Assembly (NCBI GenBank): GCA_944375845.1
Contig: CALWAW010000137.1
Coordinates: 1-32,346, forward strand
DNA: 32,346 nucleotides
Direction of reading: 5' to 3'
Origin: an uncultured Lachnospiraceae bacterium
GTDB taxonomy: Bacteria > Bacillota > Clostridia > Lachnospirales > Lachnospiraceae
Part shown: in pieces, positions 7,326 to 15,901 of the stretch
How positions within the stretch are numbered: position 1 is the first letter of the stretch
Layout: each line of letters opens with the position of its first letter
Position numbers and translations under genes: made by a program
The notes under the pieces: generated by a model
The model's input: the letters and a program-made list of their open reading frames with translations, nothing else
Database searches by the model: none
What the model was told of the DNA's origin: nothing

Positions 7326-7907
7326 ATGATTTCAGAGCTTTACGGCTGGGTCCGGGGCATCGCTGTGTATCTCATCATCATGTCGCTGGTGATAAAGCTC
7401 CTTCCGGAGGAGTCTTACGGAAAATACATCCGCCATTTCATGGGCGTGCTTCTGATTCTCGTGGTGCTGGCTCCGGCCATCAGGCTTTTCCGGCTGGACC
7501 GGCTCCTTGAAAGGCTGGAGCGGGGCTTTTCGGCCTCCGCCGGGACAGAGCAGTTTAAGGATGAGCTTCTTTTGATGGGCGAGGCCTATGAGGAGGAGCT
7601 GATCGGACAGTACGAGGAGGCCCTCGCAGAAAGCGCGGCAAAGGAGCTTTCCCGGAACGGCTTTGAGGATACGGCGGTCTCTGTGGAGATCGACGGGGAT
7701 CCTGAAAGCGAGACCTTCGGAACCGTGCGCCGGGCCACGGTCATCGCAGGCGGAGGAGAGGATGAGACGGGGAGCATCGCCATCCGCCGCAGGCAGGTGG
7801 GCGTTCTCTACGAGGATACCTACAGCGGGCGGGCCGAGGCGAAGGAGCTTCAGGCGGCTCTCGCCCGGTACCTTGAGATCTCAGAGGGGCAGGTGACGGT
7901 AAAATGA
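7326..7907 (+). CDS. spoIIIAF: Stage III sporulation protein SpoIIIAF
   Basis: A 193-residue protein with two N-terminal membrane helices (VYLIIMSLVIKLL and GVLLILVVLAPAIRLF) separated by the PEESYGKYIRHFM loop, a family hallmark. A soluble C-terminal domain follows. Family structures place that domain in the ring-forming, YscJ/FliF-like part of the SpoIIIA channel. GGGGGG precedes ATG 7326. The stop overlaps the spoIIIAG start by four bases. Confidence 0.93.
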   Translation: MISELYGWVRGIAVYLIIMSLVIKLLPEESYGKYIRHFMGVLLILVVLAPAIRLFRLDRLLERLERGFSASAGTEQFKDELLLMGEAYEEELIGQYEEALAESAAKELSRNGFEDTAVSVEIDGDPESETFGTVRRATVIAGGGEDETGSIAIRRRQVGVLYEDTYSGRAEAKELQAALARYLEISEGQVTVK

Positions 7908-8470
7908 TGGAAAAGATAAAAGGGATCCGAAGGGAGACCTGGCTTCTGATTCTTCTGGCGGGGGTGCTGCTTTTGGTCATTAGCCTTCCCACAGAAAAGG
8001 AGCAGGAGCCGGAGGAGACAAAAGAAAGCGCCCGGAGGGAGAGCACGGAGGCCGCGGAATACGCGGATCAGCTGGAAAAGCAGGTGGAGGAGCTTCTGTC
8101 CACCATCGACGGGGCGGGAAGGGTCGAGGTGATGCTGACGGTGGAGTCGGGCGGTGAGACCGTGCTCCAGACAGATTCCTCCGGCGAGGAGCGCACGGTG
8201 CGGGAGACGGACAGCCAGGGCGGCCAGGGAATCACCACGGAGAAGAGCGCCTCCACCCAGACCGTCCTTTCCGGGACCGGCGACGAACCTTATGTGACAA
8301 AGGAGCTCTGCCCGAAGGTTACGGGGGCGGCGGTCAGCGCCGACGGAGGCGGCGACGGGACTGTGAAGGCGGAAATATCCGAAGCCCTGGAAGCATTATT
8401 TGACCTTCCTCCACATAAAATAAAAGTATTAAAGAGAGTAGAAGAATCTGAAAAAGGAGCGGTACCGTGA
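7904..8470 (+). CDS. spoIIIAG: Stage III sporulation protein SpoIIIAG
   Basis: A 188-residue single-pass membrane protein. The membrane helix is WLLILLAGVLLLVISLP near residues 11-27. A charged linker follows, then a ring-building domain containing GAGRVEVMLTVESGGE and ending with a helix that carries KVLKRVEESEKGAV. SpoIIIAG is known to form a large ring in the channel. Two start codons are possible (ATG 7904 or 7907); I give 7904 because it overlaps the spoIIIAF stop. The end overlaps spoIIIAH through GTGA at 8467-8470. Confidence 0.93.
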   Translation: MMEKIKGIRRETWLLILLAGVLLLVISLPTEKEQEPEETKESARRESTEAAEYADQLEKQVEELLSTIDGAGRVEVMLTVESGGETVLQTDSSGEERTVRETDSQGGQGITTEKSASTQTVLSGTGDEPYVTKELCPKVTGAAVSADGGGDGTVKAEISEALEALFDLPPHKIKVLKRVEESEKGAVP

Positions 8471-9165
8471 AGCGAATCGTAAAGAAAAACCAAATCATCC
8501 TGACAGTGCTGGCGGTGATGATCGCCGTGGCCGGGTACTTAAGCTACGCCGGGAAATTCAAGCTTCCCGGAGACGAAAGCGCGGCGGATGAGACGCTGGA
8601 GGCAGGACTTTTAGAGATCTCTGACGAGGATATCCTGGCGGAAAACCAGGCCCTGGAGGACGTACATACGGCTGAGGAGGGGCAGGAGGAGGCGATGGCA
8701 GAGGAGAGCGAAGAGACCAAGGAGGACGGGCAGACAGACGAGACGCCCCAGGCCGAAACAGGCTCTGGCGTTCCCGGAGAGGCGGTCCTTACGGGAGGAA
8801 CGGCGGTGAGCAGCTATGTTTCCCAGGCCCAGCTTTCCAGAGAACAGGTCAGGAGCCGCAATAAGGAAACCCTTCTGGAGGTCATCAACAATACGGCCCT
8901 CTCCGATGAGCAGAAGCAGGCGGCGGTGGATCAGATGATCGACCTCACGGAGACCGCCGAGAAGGAAAACGCCGCCGAGACTCTTCTGGGCGCCAAGGGC
9001 TTTTCCGGCTCCGTGGTCTGCATAAACGGGGACACGGTGGACGTGGTCGTGGGCATGACGGAGCTTACCGACGCCCAGAGGGCCCAGATCGAGGACATCG
9101 TAAAGAGAAAGACCGAGGCCGAGGCGGCCGACGTGGTCATCACCCTGATGGATCTGGATCAGTAA
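8467..9165 (+). CDS. spoIIIAH: Stage III sporulation protein SpoIIIAH
   Basis: A 232-residue protein with an N-terminal membrane helix (IILTVLAVMIAVAGYLSYAG) and an acidic, low-complexity region (residues about 40-100, rich in Glu, Asp and Gln). It ends in a conserved C-terminal YscJ/FliF-like domain with the REQVRSRNKETLLEVI and GAKGFSGSVVCI segments. In Bacillus this domain binds SpoIIQ across the intermembrane space. The start is GTG 8467, coupled to spoIIIAG. It is the last gene of the operon; no clear terminator follows before the next promoter. Confidence 0.94.
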   Translation: MKRIVKKNQIILTVLAVMIAVAGYLSYAGKFKLPGDESAADETLEAGLLEISDEDILAENQALEDVHTAEEGQEEAMAEESEETKEDGQTDETPQAETGSGVPGEAVLTGGTAVSSYVSQAQLSREQVRSRNKETLLEVINNTALSDEQKQAAVDQMIDLTETAEKENAAETLLGAKGFSGSVVCINGDTVDVVVGMTELTDAQRAQIEDIVKRKTEAEAADVVITLMDLDQ

Positions 9166-9180
9166 AGACCCATATACGGC

Positions 9181-9209
9181 TTGATAATTGTTCTGCTTTT
9201 TGTTATAAT
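9181..9209 (+). promoter_or_regulatory. Strong sigma-A promoter for the asp23-like/nusB operon
   Basis: TTGATA at 9181-9186 and TATAAT at 9204-9209 have an ideal 17-base spacer. It lies 15 bases past the spoIIIAH stop, and the AGGAGGT of the next gene is at 9239-9245. This marks the switch from sporulation to vegetative expression. Confidence 0.85.
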
Positions 9210-9252
9210 AACTGGCAAAGCATGAATTTTTAAGGTACAGGAGGTAGCGGCA

Positions 9253-9639
9253 GTGGAATATGAAAACAGAAATACCCATACCCTGCATCATGGCAAGGAG
9301 ACCGTCGGCGAAGTCCAGATTGCAGATGAGGTAGTCGCGATCATTGCCGGTCTGGCAGCCACAGAGGTAGAGGGAGTCGCGTCCATGGCGGGCAACATCA
9401 CCAAGGAGCTGATCGGCAAGCTTGGAATGAAAAACCTGTCCAGGGGAGTCAAGGTGGATGTGCTGGACACTTCCGTATCTGTGGAGCTGACGCTGACCAT
9501 GGAATACGGGTACAGCATCCCCGATGTATGCGCCCAGGTCCAGGAGCGGGTGAAGTCAGCCATAGAGAATATGACGGGGCTTTCGGTGATCGACGTGAAT
9601 GTGAAGATTGCCGGCGTGAATATTGACAAGACCAGATAG
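9253..9639 (+). CDS. Asp23/Gls24 (YqhY-like) envelope stress protein
   Basis: A 128-residue Asp23/Gls24-family protein. Hallmarks are GEVQIADEVVAIIAGLAATE, the GV-x-SMAG motif, and a C-terminal amphipathic region ending NMTGLSVIDVNVKIAGV. In Bacillus the equivalent yqhY lies next to accBC and nusB and affects fatty acid synthesis and membrane physiology; here nusB likewise follows. The start is GTG 9253 with AGGAGGT at 9239-9245. It is the first gene behind a strong promoter and is followed by a terminator before nusB, so it may be the most highly expressed gene of the operon. Confidence 0.92.
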   Translation: MEYENRNTHTLHHGKETVGEVQIADEVVAIIAGLAATEVEGVASMAGNITKELIGKLGMKNLSRGVKVDVLDTSVSVELTLTMEYGYSIPDVCAQVQERVKSAIENMTGLSVIDVNVKIAGVNIDKTR

Positions 9640-9650
9640 AAAGAACTGAA

Positions 9651-9683
9651 AAGGGTGCCGTTTTCTGCGAGCACCCTTTTTTT
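9651..9683 (+). terminator. Terminator/attenuator between asp23-like gene and nusB
   Basis: An 8-bp stem (AAGGGTGC at 9651-9658, GCACCCTT at 9671-9678) with a 12-base loop runs into T7. The nusB RBS GGAGG starts directly after the T run at 9684, and no promoter lies between. The nine downstream genes therefore depend on read-through here or on internal promoters I cannot see. Confidence 0.88.
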
Positions 9684-9692
9684 GGAGGAATT

Positions 9693-10100
9693 ATGAGCAG
9701 AAGAGAATTGCGGGAGCACGTGTTCCGTATGCTGTTCCGCCGGGAGTTTTTTAAGACGGAGGAGGAGTTTAAGGAGCAGATGGAGCTTTATCTTGGCGAG
9801 CTTGCTCCCATGAGCGAAGAGGACAGGGCCTACATGGAAGAAAAGACCGAGGCCATCTACGGTATGGTGCCCCAGCTGGATGAAAGCCTCAACGAGGTGG
9901 CGAAGGGCTGGAAGACCGGAAGGATGAGCAAGGTGGATCTTACGATTCTTCGTCTTGCCCTCTACGAGATGCGCCATGAGGATTCCGTGCCTGAAAAGGT
10001 GGCGGTCAACGAGGCGGTGGAGATCGCGCGGCGGTACGGCGGCGACGATTCCCCCTCCTTTGTGAACGGGATCCTGGCAAAGCTGATGACGGAGCGCTGA
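9693..10100 (+). CDS. nusB: Transcription antitermination factor NusB
   Basis: A 135-residue all-helical RNA-binding factor that, with NusE (S10), binds boxA of rRNA leaders and promotes processive antitermination. The N-terminus MSRRELREHVFRMLF is typical, as are the middle WKTGRMSKVDLTILRLALYE and the C-terminal VPEKVAVNEAVEIARRYG with FVNGILAKL. Length matches the family (130-150). GGAGG at 9684-9688 precedes ATG 9693. It sits immediately behind an intrinsic terminator, which could create feedback on its own expression. Confidence 0.96.
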   Translation: MSRRELREHVFRMLFRREFFKTEEEFKEQMELYLGELAPMSEEDRAYMEEKTEAIYGMVPQLDESLNEVAKGWKTGRMSKVDLTILRLALYEMRHEDSVPEKVAVNEAVEIARRYGGDDSPSFVNGILAKLMTER

Positions 10101-10104
10101 TTCC

Positions 10105-11331
10105 ATGGGGCAGAGCGTTTATTCAGTGAGACAGATCAACGCCTACGTAAAGAATATGTTCAGCCAGGATTACCTTCTTGGCTCCGTTTCTGTCCGGGGC
10201 GAGGTCTCCAACTGCAAATACCACCCCTCGGGCCATATCTATTTCACCTTAAAGGATCAGGCGGCGGTCCTGAACGCCGTGATGTTTTCCGGGAACCGGG
10301 GCGGCCTTTCCTTTCAGCTTCGGGAGGGGCAGCAGGTGGTGGCCACCGGCTCTGTGAACATTTACGAGAGAGACGGAAAGTATCAGCTCTACGCGAAGAA
10401 AATTGTTCCCGACGGCACAGGAAGCCTTTACGAGAGGTTTGAGGCTCTGAAGGAGGAGCTGGCCGACCGGGGCCTATTCGCGCCGGAGTACAAGCAGCCC
10501 ATTCCCCGATATATAAGGACCCTGGGGATCGTCACCGCCTCCACGGGGGCGGCCGTCAGGGACATTGTGAACGTGGCCTCCAGAAGGAACCCTTACGTGC
10601 AGCTGGTGCTTTATCCGGCGAAGGTGCAGGGAGAGGGCGCGGCGGATACCATCGTATCGGGCATCGAGGCCCTGGAGGCCTTCGGCGTGGACTGCGTGAT
10701 CGTGGGCCGGGGCGGCGGCTCCATGGAGGATCTTTGGGCCTTTAACGAAGAAAAGGTGGCCCAGGCCATCTTTGACTGCTCCGTTCCGGTGATTTCGGCC
10801 GTGGGCCATGAGACGGATTTTACCATTGCGGATTTTACGGCGGATCTTCGCGCGCCCACCCCTTCGGCGGCGGCGGAGCTGGCCGTCTATTCTTATGAGG
10901 ATTTTCAGGCGGCCTGCAAAGAGCGGGAAAGACGGCTCAAGACGGCCATGGGACGGCGCATGGACAGGCTTTCCCAGGCTCTTGAGCAAAGGGCCTTAAG
11001 GCTTTCCAGGTTTAGGCCCGATATTCAGGCGGCGTCCTTAAGGCAGTATCTGGACAGCGCCCAGGACCGGCTTAAGAGGGCCATGGAACGCTGCCTTACC
11101 CAGGCGGAAGGAAGGCTTGCCCTTCTTGCGCAGCGGCTTCAGGGCTGCTCTCCCCTTGAAAAGCTCACAAAGGGCTTTGCTCTCGTCACAAAGGAGGACG
11201 GAAGCAGGCTTCGCAGCGCCCTTGAGGCGAAGCCGGGGGAGGATCTGACCCTCTGGCTCTCAGACGGCGCCGTGACGGCCGAGGTGAAAGAGATTCGCCC
11301 CGGCAGGGAGGAATTATGGAAAAACCGGTAA
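10105..11331 (+). CDS. xseA: Exodeoxyribonuclease VII large subunit XseA
   Basis: A 408-residue catalytic subunit of exonuclease VII, which degrades single-stranded DNA into oligonucleotides. The N-terminal OB-fold contains the VRGEVSNCKYHPSGHIYFTL signature. The catalytic domain follows with TASTGAAVRDI, RGGGSMEDLWAFN and AVGHETDFTIADF-type motifs, then PTPSAAAEL. The C-terminal third is a long Arg/Gln-rich coiled coil that binds XseB. Length is typical. The start is four bases after nusB, with no strong RBS, so coupling is likely. The 3' end overlaps xseB by 16 bases. Confidence 0.96.
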   Translation: MGQSVYSVRQINAYVKNMFSQDYLLGSVSVRGEVSNCKYHPSGHIYFTLKDQAAVLNAVMFSGNRGGLSFQLREGQQVVATGSVNIYERDGKYQLYAKKIVPDGTGSLYERFEALKEELADRGLFAPEYKQPIPRYIRTLGIVTASTGAAVRDIVNVASRRNPYVQLVLYPAKVQGEGAADTIVSGIEALEAFGVDCVIVGRGGGSMEDLWAFNEEKVAQAIFDCSVPVISAVGHETDFTIADFTADLRAPTPSAAAELAVYSYEDFQAACKERERRLKTAMGRRMDRLSQALEQRALRLSRFRPDIQAASLRQYLDSAQDRLKRAMERCLTQAEGRLALLAQRLQGCSPLEKLTKGFALVTKEDGSRLRSALEAKPGEDLTLWLSDGAVTAEVKEIRPGREELWKNR

Positions 11332-11522
11332 AGATTGAAGAGGCCTTTTCAAGGCTTGACGAGATCATAGAAAAGCTGGAGGGCGGCGAGCTCTCCATGG
11401 AAGAATCCTTCGCCCTTTACGGCGAGGGGCTTTCCCTGGTGAAGTCCTGCCGGGGAAGCATCGACGAAACAGAAAAGAAGCTTAAGATCCTGGAAGAGGA
11501 CGGAGGAAGCGATGGAGTTTAG
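11316..11522 (+). CDS. xseB: Exodeoxyribonuclease VII small subunit XseB
   Basis: A 68-residue helical hairpin protein that binds the XseA coiled coil. It has the classic pattern IEEAFSRLDEIIEKLEGGEL, then SLEESFALYGEGL-type sequence (here SMEESFALYGEGL). Length is normal. ATG 11316 lies inside the end of xseA with GGGAGGAATT upstream. Its stop overlaps the ispA start, so the three genes are coupled. Confidence 0.95.
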   Translation: MEKPVKIEEAFSRLDEIIEKLEGGELSMEESFALYGEGLSLVKSCRGSIDETEKKLKILEEDGGSDGV

Positions 11523-12399
11523 GGAAGAGCTTAAGAAACGCACGGAGGAGACGGAATCCATTATCCGCCGGTATCTGCCCGGCGAGGAGGGGTATCAGAA
11601 GACGGTGCTCTCGGCCATGAACTACAGTATGCTGGCCGGCGGAAAACGGCTGCGCCCCCTGCTGATGCGGGAGACCTGCCGCCTTTTCGGCGGGGAGACG
11701 CCGGAGCTTTACCCCTTCATGGCGGCCATTGAGATGATCCACACCTCCTCCCTGGTCCACGACGACCTCCCAGCCATGGACGCCGACGAGTACAGGCGCG
11801 GAAAAAAGACCACCTGGGCCGTTTACGGGGAGGATATGGCGATCCTGGCGGGCGACGCTCTGATGATTTACGCCTTTGAGACGGCGGCGAAGGCCTTCGG
11901 GGGCTCTGCCCGGACAGGGGACGTGGGAAAGTGCATCGGCATCCTGGCGCGAAAAACCGGGATCTTCGGCATGATCGGCGGACAGACCGCCGATGTGGAG
12001 ATGACGGGAAAGCCCGTGCCCGAGGATATGCTGTCCTTCATATACCGCTTAAAGACAGGCGCCCTTCTGGAGGCCTCCATGATGATCGGAGCGGTCCTTG
12101 GCGGGGCGGACGATCAGGAGGCTGGGAAGGTGGAGCAGGCCGCGGCCGACGTAGGAATGGCCTTCCAGATCCGGGACGACATCCTCGACGTGGTCAGCAC
12201 CCAGGAAGTCCTCGGAAAGCCGGTGGGAAGCGACGAGCGCAACGAAAAGTCCACCTTTGTGACTGCCTGGGGAATGGAGCGGGCAAAGGCGGCCGTGAAG
12301 GAGTATTCGGACCGGGCCATAGAGACCCTTTCCTCCCTTCCCGGGAAAAATGAATTTCTGAACCGGCTTCTTATTTATCTGATCACCAGAGAAAAATAA
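11512..12399 (+). CDS. ispA: Farnesyl diphosphate synthase / short-chain polyprenyl synthetase
   Basis: A 295-residue trans-prenyltransferase that condenses IPP with DMAPP/GPP to make FPP (possibly GGPP). The first Asp-rich motif is DDLPAMD with Asp84, Asp85 and Asp90; the second is FQIRDDILD near residue 222. GGKRLRP (residues 43-49) binds IPP phosphate. HTSSLVHDDLP places aliphatic/polar residues before the first motif, which usually limits the chain to C15, but product length is not certain. It is encoded between xseB and dxs, so isoprenoid precursor and chain-building genes are adjacent. Confidence 0.93.
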   Translation: MEFREELKKRTEETESIIRRYLPGEEGYQKTVLSAMNYSMLAGGKRLRPLLMRETCRLFGGETPELYPFMAAIEMIHTSSLVHDDLPAMDADEYRRGKKTTWAVYGEDMAILAGDALMIYAFETAAKAFGGSARTGDVGKCIGILARKTGIFGMIGGQTADVEMTGKPVPEDMLSFIYRLKTGALLEASMMIGAVLGGADDQEAGKVEQAAADVGMAFQIRDDILDVVSTQEVLGKPVGSDERNEKSTFVTAWGMERAKAAVKEYSDRAIETLSSLPGKNEFLNRLLIYLITREK

Positions 12400-12412
12400 A
12401 GGATGATGACGC

Positions 12413-14278
12413 ATGTTGGAATCGATTCAAAATCCTGAGGATCTTAAGGCCATAGATCCGGAGCTGTATCCGCAGCTGGCTCAGGAGATCCGGGATTTCC
12501 TGATTGAAAAGGTCAGCGAGCACGGAGGACATCTGGCCTCCAATCTGGGTGTCGTGGAGCTGACCATCGCCCTGCATCTGGCGCTGGACCTTCCGGAGGA
12601 TAAGATTATATGGGACGTGGGCCATCAGTCCTACACCCATAAGCTGTTCACGGGACGGCGCGAGGCCTTCGACACCCTGAGGGAGTACGGAGGCTTAAGC
12701 GGCTTTCCCAAAAGGCGGGAGTCGGAGTACGACTGCTTCGACACCGGCCACAGCTCCACCTCCATATCGGCGGGGCTGGGGCTTGTGGAGGCCAGGGACA
12801 GGCTGGGCGAACGCTATACGGTGGTCTCTGTCATCGGCGACGGGGCCCTTTCCGGCGGTATGGCCTACGAGGCCTTAAACAACGCCTCCCGCCTTAAAAG
12901 CAATTTCATCATCGTATTGAATGATAACAATATGTCCATTTCCGAGAGCACCGGCGGCTTTTCCCGGTATCTTTCCAGGATCCGCTTAGGCTCCGGCTAC
13001 AACAACCTGAAGCGGGACGTGAAGCGGGGCCTTGCCAGGGTGCCCGGCGTAGGCGAATCCTTGGCGGAGAGCATCAGCCAGGCCAAGAAGGCCTTAAAGC
13101 AGTTCATGGTGCCGGGGATGTTCTTTGAGAATCTGGACATCACCTATGTGGGCCCCATCGACGGCCACGACATTTCCGCCATGGTGCGGATCTTCGAGGA
13201 GGCAAAGAAGATCGACAGGCCCATCCTGATTCATGTAAAGACGAAGAAGGGGAAGGGCTACCGCCCGGCGGAAAAGTATCCCGTCCGGTTCCACGGGGTC
13301 GGACCCTTCGACATTGAAACGGGAAAGCCGCTGGAGGAAAAAACGGGAATCAGCTATACGGAGGCCTTTTCCCATACCCTGTGCCGCCTGAGCGAAAAGG
13401 ATCCGGGGATCGTGGCGGTGACGGCGGCCATGCCGGAGGGGACGGGCCTTAAGAAATTCGGGGCCCTGTATCCTGACAGGCTTTACGACGTGGGCATCGC
13501 CGAGGGCCACGCGGTGACCTTCGCGGCGGGAATGGCCGCCGGGGGGCTTAAGCCGGTGGTGGCGGTGTATTCCTCCTTTTTGCAGAGGGCCTATGACCAG
13601 ATCCTCCACGACGTCTGCCTCCAGGAGCTCCCGGTGGTGTTCGCCATTGACCGGGCGGGCCTTGTGGGAAGCGACGGAGAGACCCATCACGGGATCTTCG
13701 ATCTTTCTTACCTTGGCAGTATGCCCGGCATGGTGATTTTTGCCCCCAAGAACAAATACGAGCTGCGAAGCGGGCTGGAGTTCGGCCTTTCCTGCAAAAA
13801 GCCCTTCGCCATCCGTTATCCCAGGGGAACGGCCTGGTCGGGCCTTAAGGAGCATCACGCGCCCATCCGCCTGGGAAAGAGCGAGGTGATCGCCGAAGGC
13901 CGCGGCGTCGCCCTTCTGGCCGTGGGAAGCATGGTGGAGACCGCCCTTCAGGTAAAGGAGCTTCTGGAGAAGGAGGGCTGCCGCCCGGCCCTTGTGAACG
14001 TGCGCTTTGTAAAGCCCATGGACACGGAGCTTCTCGACCGGCTGGCAAAGGAGTGCAGCCTGTTTGTGACCATGGAGGACAATGTGGAGGCCGGGGGCTT
14101 CGGCGAGGCCGCGGCGGCCTATGTGAACGAGAAGGGCTATGGGGTCAGGGTGCTGAAAAAGGCCATTCCCGACAAATTTGTGGAGCACGGGCCGGTGAAC
14201 AGGCTCCGTGAGAAGCTGGGCCTGGACGCGCAGTCCATTGTCCGTGATATTGATGAGATCCGGAGGGAAAGCCGATGA
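12413..14278 (+). CDS. dxs: 1-deoxy-D-xylulose-5-phosphate synthase
   Basis: A 621-residue thiamine-diphosphate enzyme that joins pyruvate and glyceraldehyde-3-phosphate into DXP, the entry to the MEP isoprenoid pathway and also a precursor of thiamine thiazole and pyridoxal. Motifs include HLASNLGVVELTIALH, the TPP/Mg motif GDGALSGGMAYEALN with NDNNMSIS, the EGHAVTFAAGMA segment, and FAIDRAGLVGSDGETHHG. Length is standard for Dxs. The RBS AAAGGATG is modest. Four bases overlap tlyA. Its own cofactor pathway (thiSFGHE) lies 11 kb downstream in this window. Confidence 0.97.
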   Translation: MLESIQNPEDLKAIDPELYPQLAQEIRDFLIEKVSEHGGHLASNLGVVELTIALHLALDLPEDKIIWDVGHQSYTHKLFTGRREAFDTLREYGGLSGFPKRRESEYDCFDTGHSSTSISAGLGLVEARDRLGERYTVVSVIGDGALSGGMAYEALNNASRLKSNFIIVLNDNNMSISESTGGFSRYLSRIRLGSGYNNLKRDVKRGLARVPGVGESLAESISQAKKALKQFMVPGMFFENLDITYVGPIDGHDISAMVRIFEEAKKIDRPILIHVKTKKGKGYRPAEKYPVRFHGVGPFDIETGKPLEEKTGISYTEAFSHTLCRLSEKDPGIVAVTAAMPEGTGLKKFGALYPDRLYDVGIAEGHAVTFAAGMAAGGLKPVVAVYSSFLQRAYDQILHDVCLQELPVVFAIDRAGLVGSDGETHHGIFDLSYLGSMPGMVIFAPKNKYELRSGLEFGLSCKKPFAIRYPRGTAWSGLKEHHAPIRLGKSEVIAEGRGVALLAVGSMVETALQVKELLEKEGCRPALVNVRFVKPMDTELLDRLAKECSLFVTMEDNVEAGGFGEAAAAYVNEKGYGVRVLKKAIPDKFVEHGPVNRLREKLGLDAQSIVRDIDEIRRESR

Positions 14279-15069
14279 AGGAGCGTTTGGATGTTCTGCT
14301 GGTTTCCGGGGGCTTCGCCCCCTCCAGGGAGCGGGCGAAGGCCATGATTATGGAGGGGATCGTCTACGTGAACGGGCAGAAGGAGGACAAGGCCGGAGCC
14401 TCGTTCCCCGCAGACGCCTCCATCGAGGTACGGGGCCATGCCCTTCCCTATGTGAGCCGGGGAGGACTGAAGCTTGAGAAGGCGGTAAAAAATTTCGGCA
14501 TTTCCCTGGAGGGAAAGGTGTGCATGGACGTGGGCGCTTCCACAGGGGGCTTTACGGACTGTATGCTGCAGAACGGGGCCGTCAAGGTGTTTTCCGTCGA
14601 TGTGGGGCGGGGCCAGCTTGCCTGGAAGCTCCGCCAGGACGAGCGGGTGGTCTGCATGGAAAAGACCAACATCCGCTACGTGACGCCGGAGGATATCGGG
14701 GAGCCGGTGGATTTTTCGTCCATTGACGTTTCGTTTATTTCCCTTACGAAGGTGCTCCTTCCCGTGAGAGAAATCTTAAGGGAGAAGGGCCAGGTGGTCT
14801 GCCTCATCAAGCCTCAGTTCGAGGCCGGAAGGGAAAAGGTGGGGAAAAAAGGGGTCGTGCGGGACGCGGCCGTCCATCTCGAGGTGATTAGAAAAGTCAT
14901 GGAGTACGCTGCTGAGCTGGGCTTTTCCCTTCTGCACCTGGACTATTCGCCCATCAGAGGGCCGGAGGGAAATATCGAGTACCTGCTTCATCTTGAAAAG
15001 AACGGAGGAAACCACGGGGAGCCCGCGCCGGAGCAGGTGGTGGCGAAGGCCCACGAGGAGCTTACATGA
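14275..15069 (+). CDS. tlyA: TlyA-family RNA 2'-O-methyltransferase / hemolysin-like
   Basis: A 264-residue protein with an N-terminal S4 RNA-binding domain (RLDVLLVSGGFAPSRERAKA, then VYVNGQ) and a FtsJ/RrmJ-like methyltransferase domain. The SAM motif is CMDVGASTGGFTDCML. SIDVSFISLTKVLLP and LIKPQFEAGREKVGKKGVV complete the family pattern. TlyA enzymes methylate rRNA in some bacteria; the clostridial target is not established here. Starts and stops overlap dxs and nadK by four bases each, placing it firmly in this operon. Confidence 0.93.
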   Translation: MKERLDVLLVSGGFAPSRERAKAMIMEGIVYVNGQKEDKAGASFPADASIEVRGHALPYVSRGGLKLEKAVKNFGISLEGKVCMDVGASTGGFTDCMLQNGAVKVFSVDVGRGQLAWKLRQDERVVCMEKTNIRYVTPEDIGEPVDFSSIDVSFISLTKVLLPVREILREKGQVVCLIKPQFEAGREKVGKKGVVRDAAVHLEVIRKVMEYAAELGFSLLHLDYSPIRGPEGNIEYLLHLEKNGGNHGEPAPEQVVAKAHEELT

Positions 15070-15890
15070 ACAGATTTTACGTGATCACAAACAGACAGAA
15101 GGACCCAAAGCTTGCCGTCACGGGAACGCTCTGTGATTTCTTAAAGAGCCGCGGGAAGGAATGCGTGCTGGAAAGCGAGGGGCCCGTGCCGGAGGGGACG
15201 GACTGCGTCCTGGTGCTGGGCGGAGACGGAACCATTTTGCAGGCGGCCAGGGAGCTTAAGGGCCGCGACATCCCCCTTTTGGGCGTAAACCTGGGAACGA
15301 TGGGGTATCTGGCGGAGCTGGACGTCCACCAGGCCATTCCGGGACTTTCGGAGCTCCTGGAGAAGGGACCCGCCGCGGTGGAGGAGCGGATGATGTTAAA
15401 GGGCACTTTATACCGGAAAGGGGAGCCGCCCTGCTCTGATCTGGCCTTAAACGACGTTCTGGTGGGGAGAGAGTCGGGTTTTAAGATCATCCGCTTCAAG
15501 GTGTATGTGGACGGGGAGTTTTTGAGCTCCTACGCCGCCGACGGCATGATCGTGGCGACGCCCACAGGCTCCACCGCCTATAACCTCTCCGTGGGAGGGC
15601 CCATTGTGGAGCCGACTGCGTCCCTGATGGTGCTGACGCCCATCGCCCCCCACGGGATGATCAACAAGAGCATTGTGTTTTCGGATAAGAGCAGGATCCG
15701 GCTGGAGCTTTCAGACGCGGCGGACAGGCAGACGGGAAACGCCCTGGCCGGCTTTGACAGCGACAGCCAGTACGTGCTCCGCCCCGGAGATTCCATTGAG
15801 ATCGAGAAGGCGGAGCGCACCACGAGGATCATAAAGCTCAGCAGGATCGGTTTTCTCGAGACCCTGCGGCGGAAAATGTCGGCGGAATAA
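15066..15890 (+). CDS. nadK: NAD kinase
   Basis: A 274-residue ATP- or polyphosphate-dependent NAD+ kinase that makes NADP+. The catalytic GGDGTIL motif has Asp54. NLGTMGYLAE follows, with the conserved LALNDVLV region and TPTGSTAYNLSVGGPIV forming the NAD site. Length is normal. Start ATG 15066 overlaps the tlyA stop, with GAGGAG at 15054-15059. The tlyA-nadK-argR-recN order is well conserved in Firmicutes. Confidence 0.97.
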   Translation: MNRFYVITNRQKDPKLAVTGTLCDFLKSRGKECVLESEGPVPEGTDCVLVLGGDGTILQAARELKGRDIPLLGVNLGTMGYLAELDVHQAIPGLSELLEKGPAAVEERMMLKGTLYRKGEPPCSDLALNDVLVGRESGFKIIRFKVYVDGEFLSSYAADGMIVATPTGSTAYNLSVGGPIVEPTASLMVLTPIAPHGMINKSIVFSDKSRIRLELSDAADRQTGNALAGFDSDSQYVLRPGDSIEIEKAERTTRIIKLSRIGFLETLRRKMSAE

Positions 15891-15901
15891 AGGAGGCCGG
15901 A

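Noticed and set aside
12668..13312. Exact TTCGACA matches (complement of the Spo0A box) within dxs
   Set aside because: They fall in Phe-Asp codons in conserved coding sequence and have no promoter nearby; expected by chance.
13094..14188. Long minus-strand open frame opposite dxs
   Set aside because: Shadow of a highly conserved gene; composition (His/Gly/Arg-rich) is typical of antisense to GC-biased codons.
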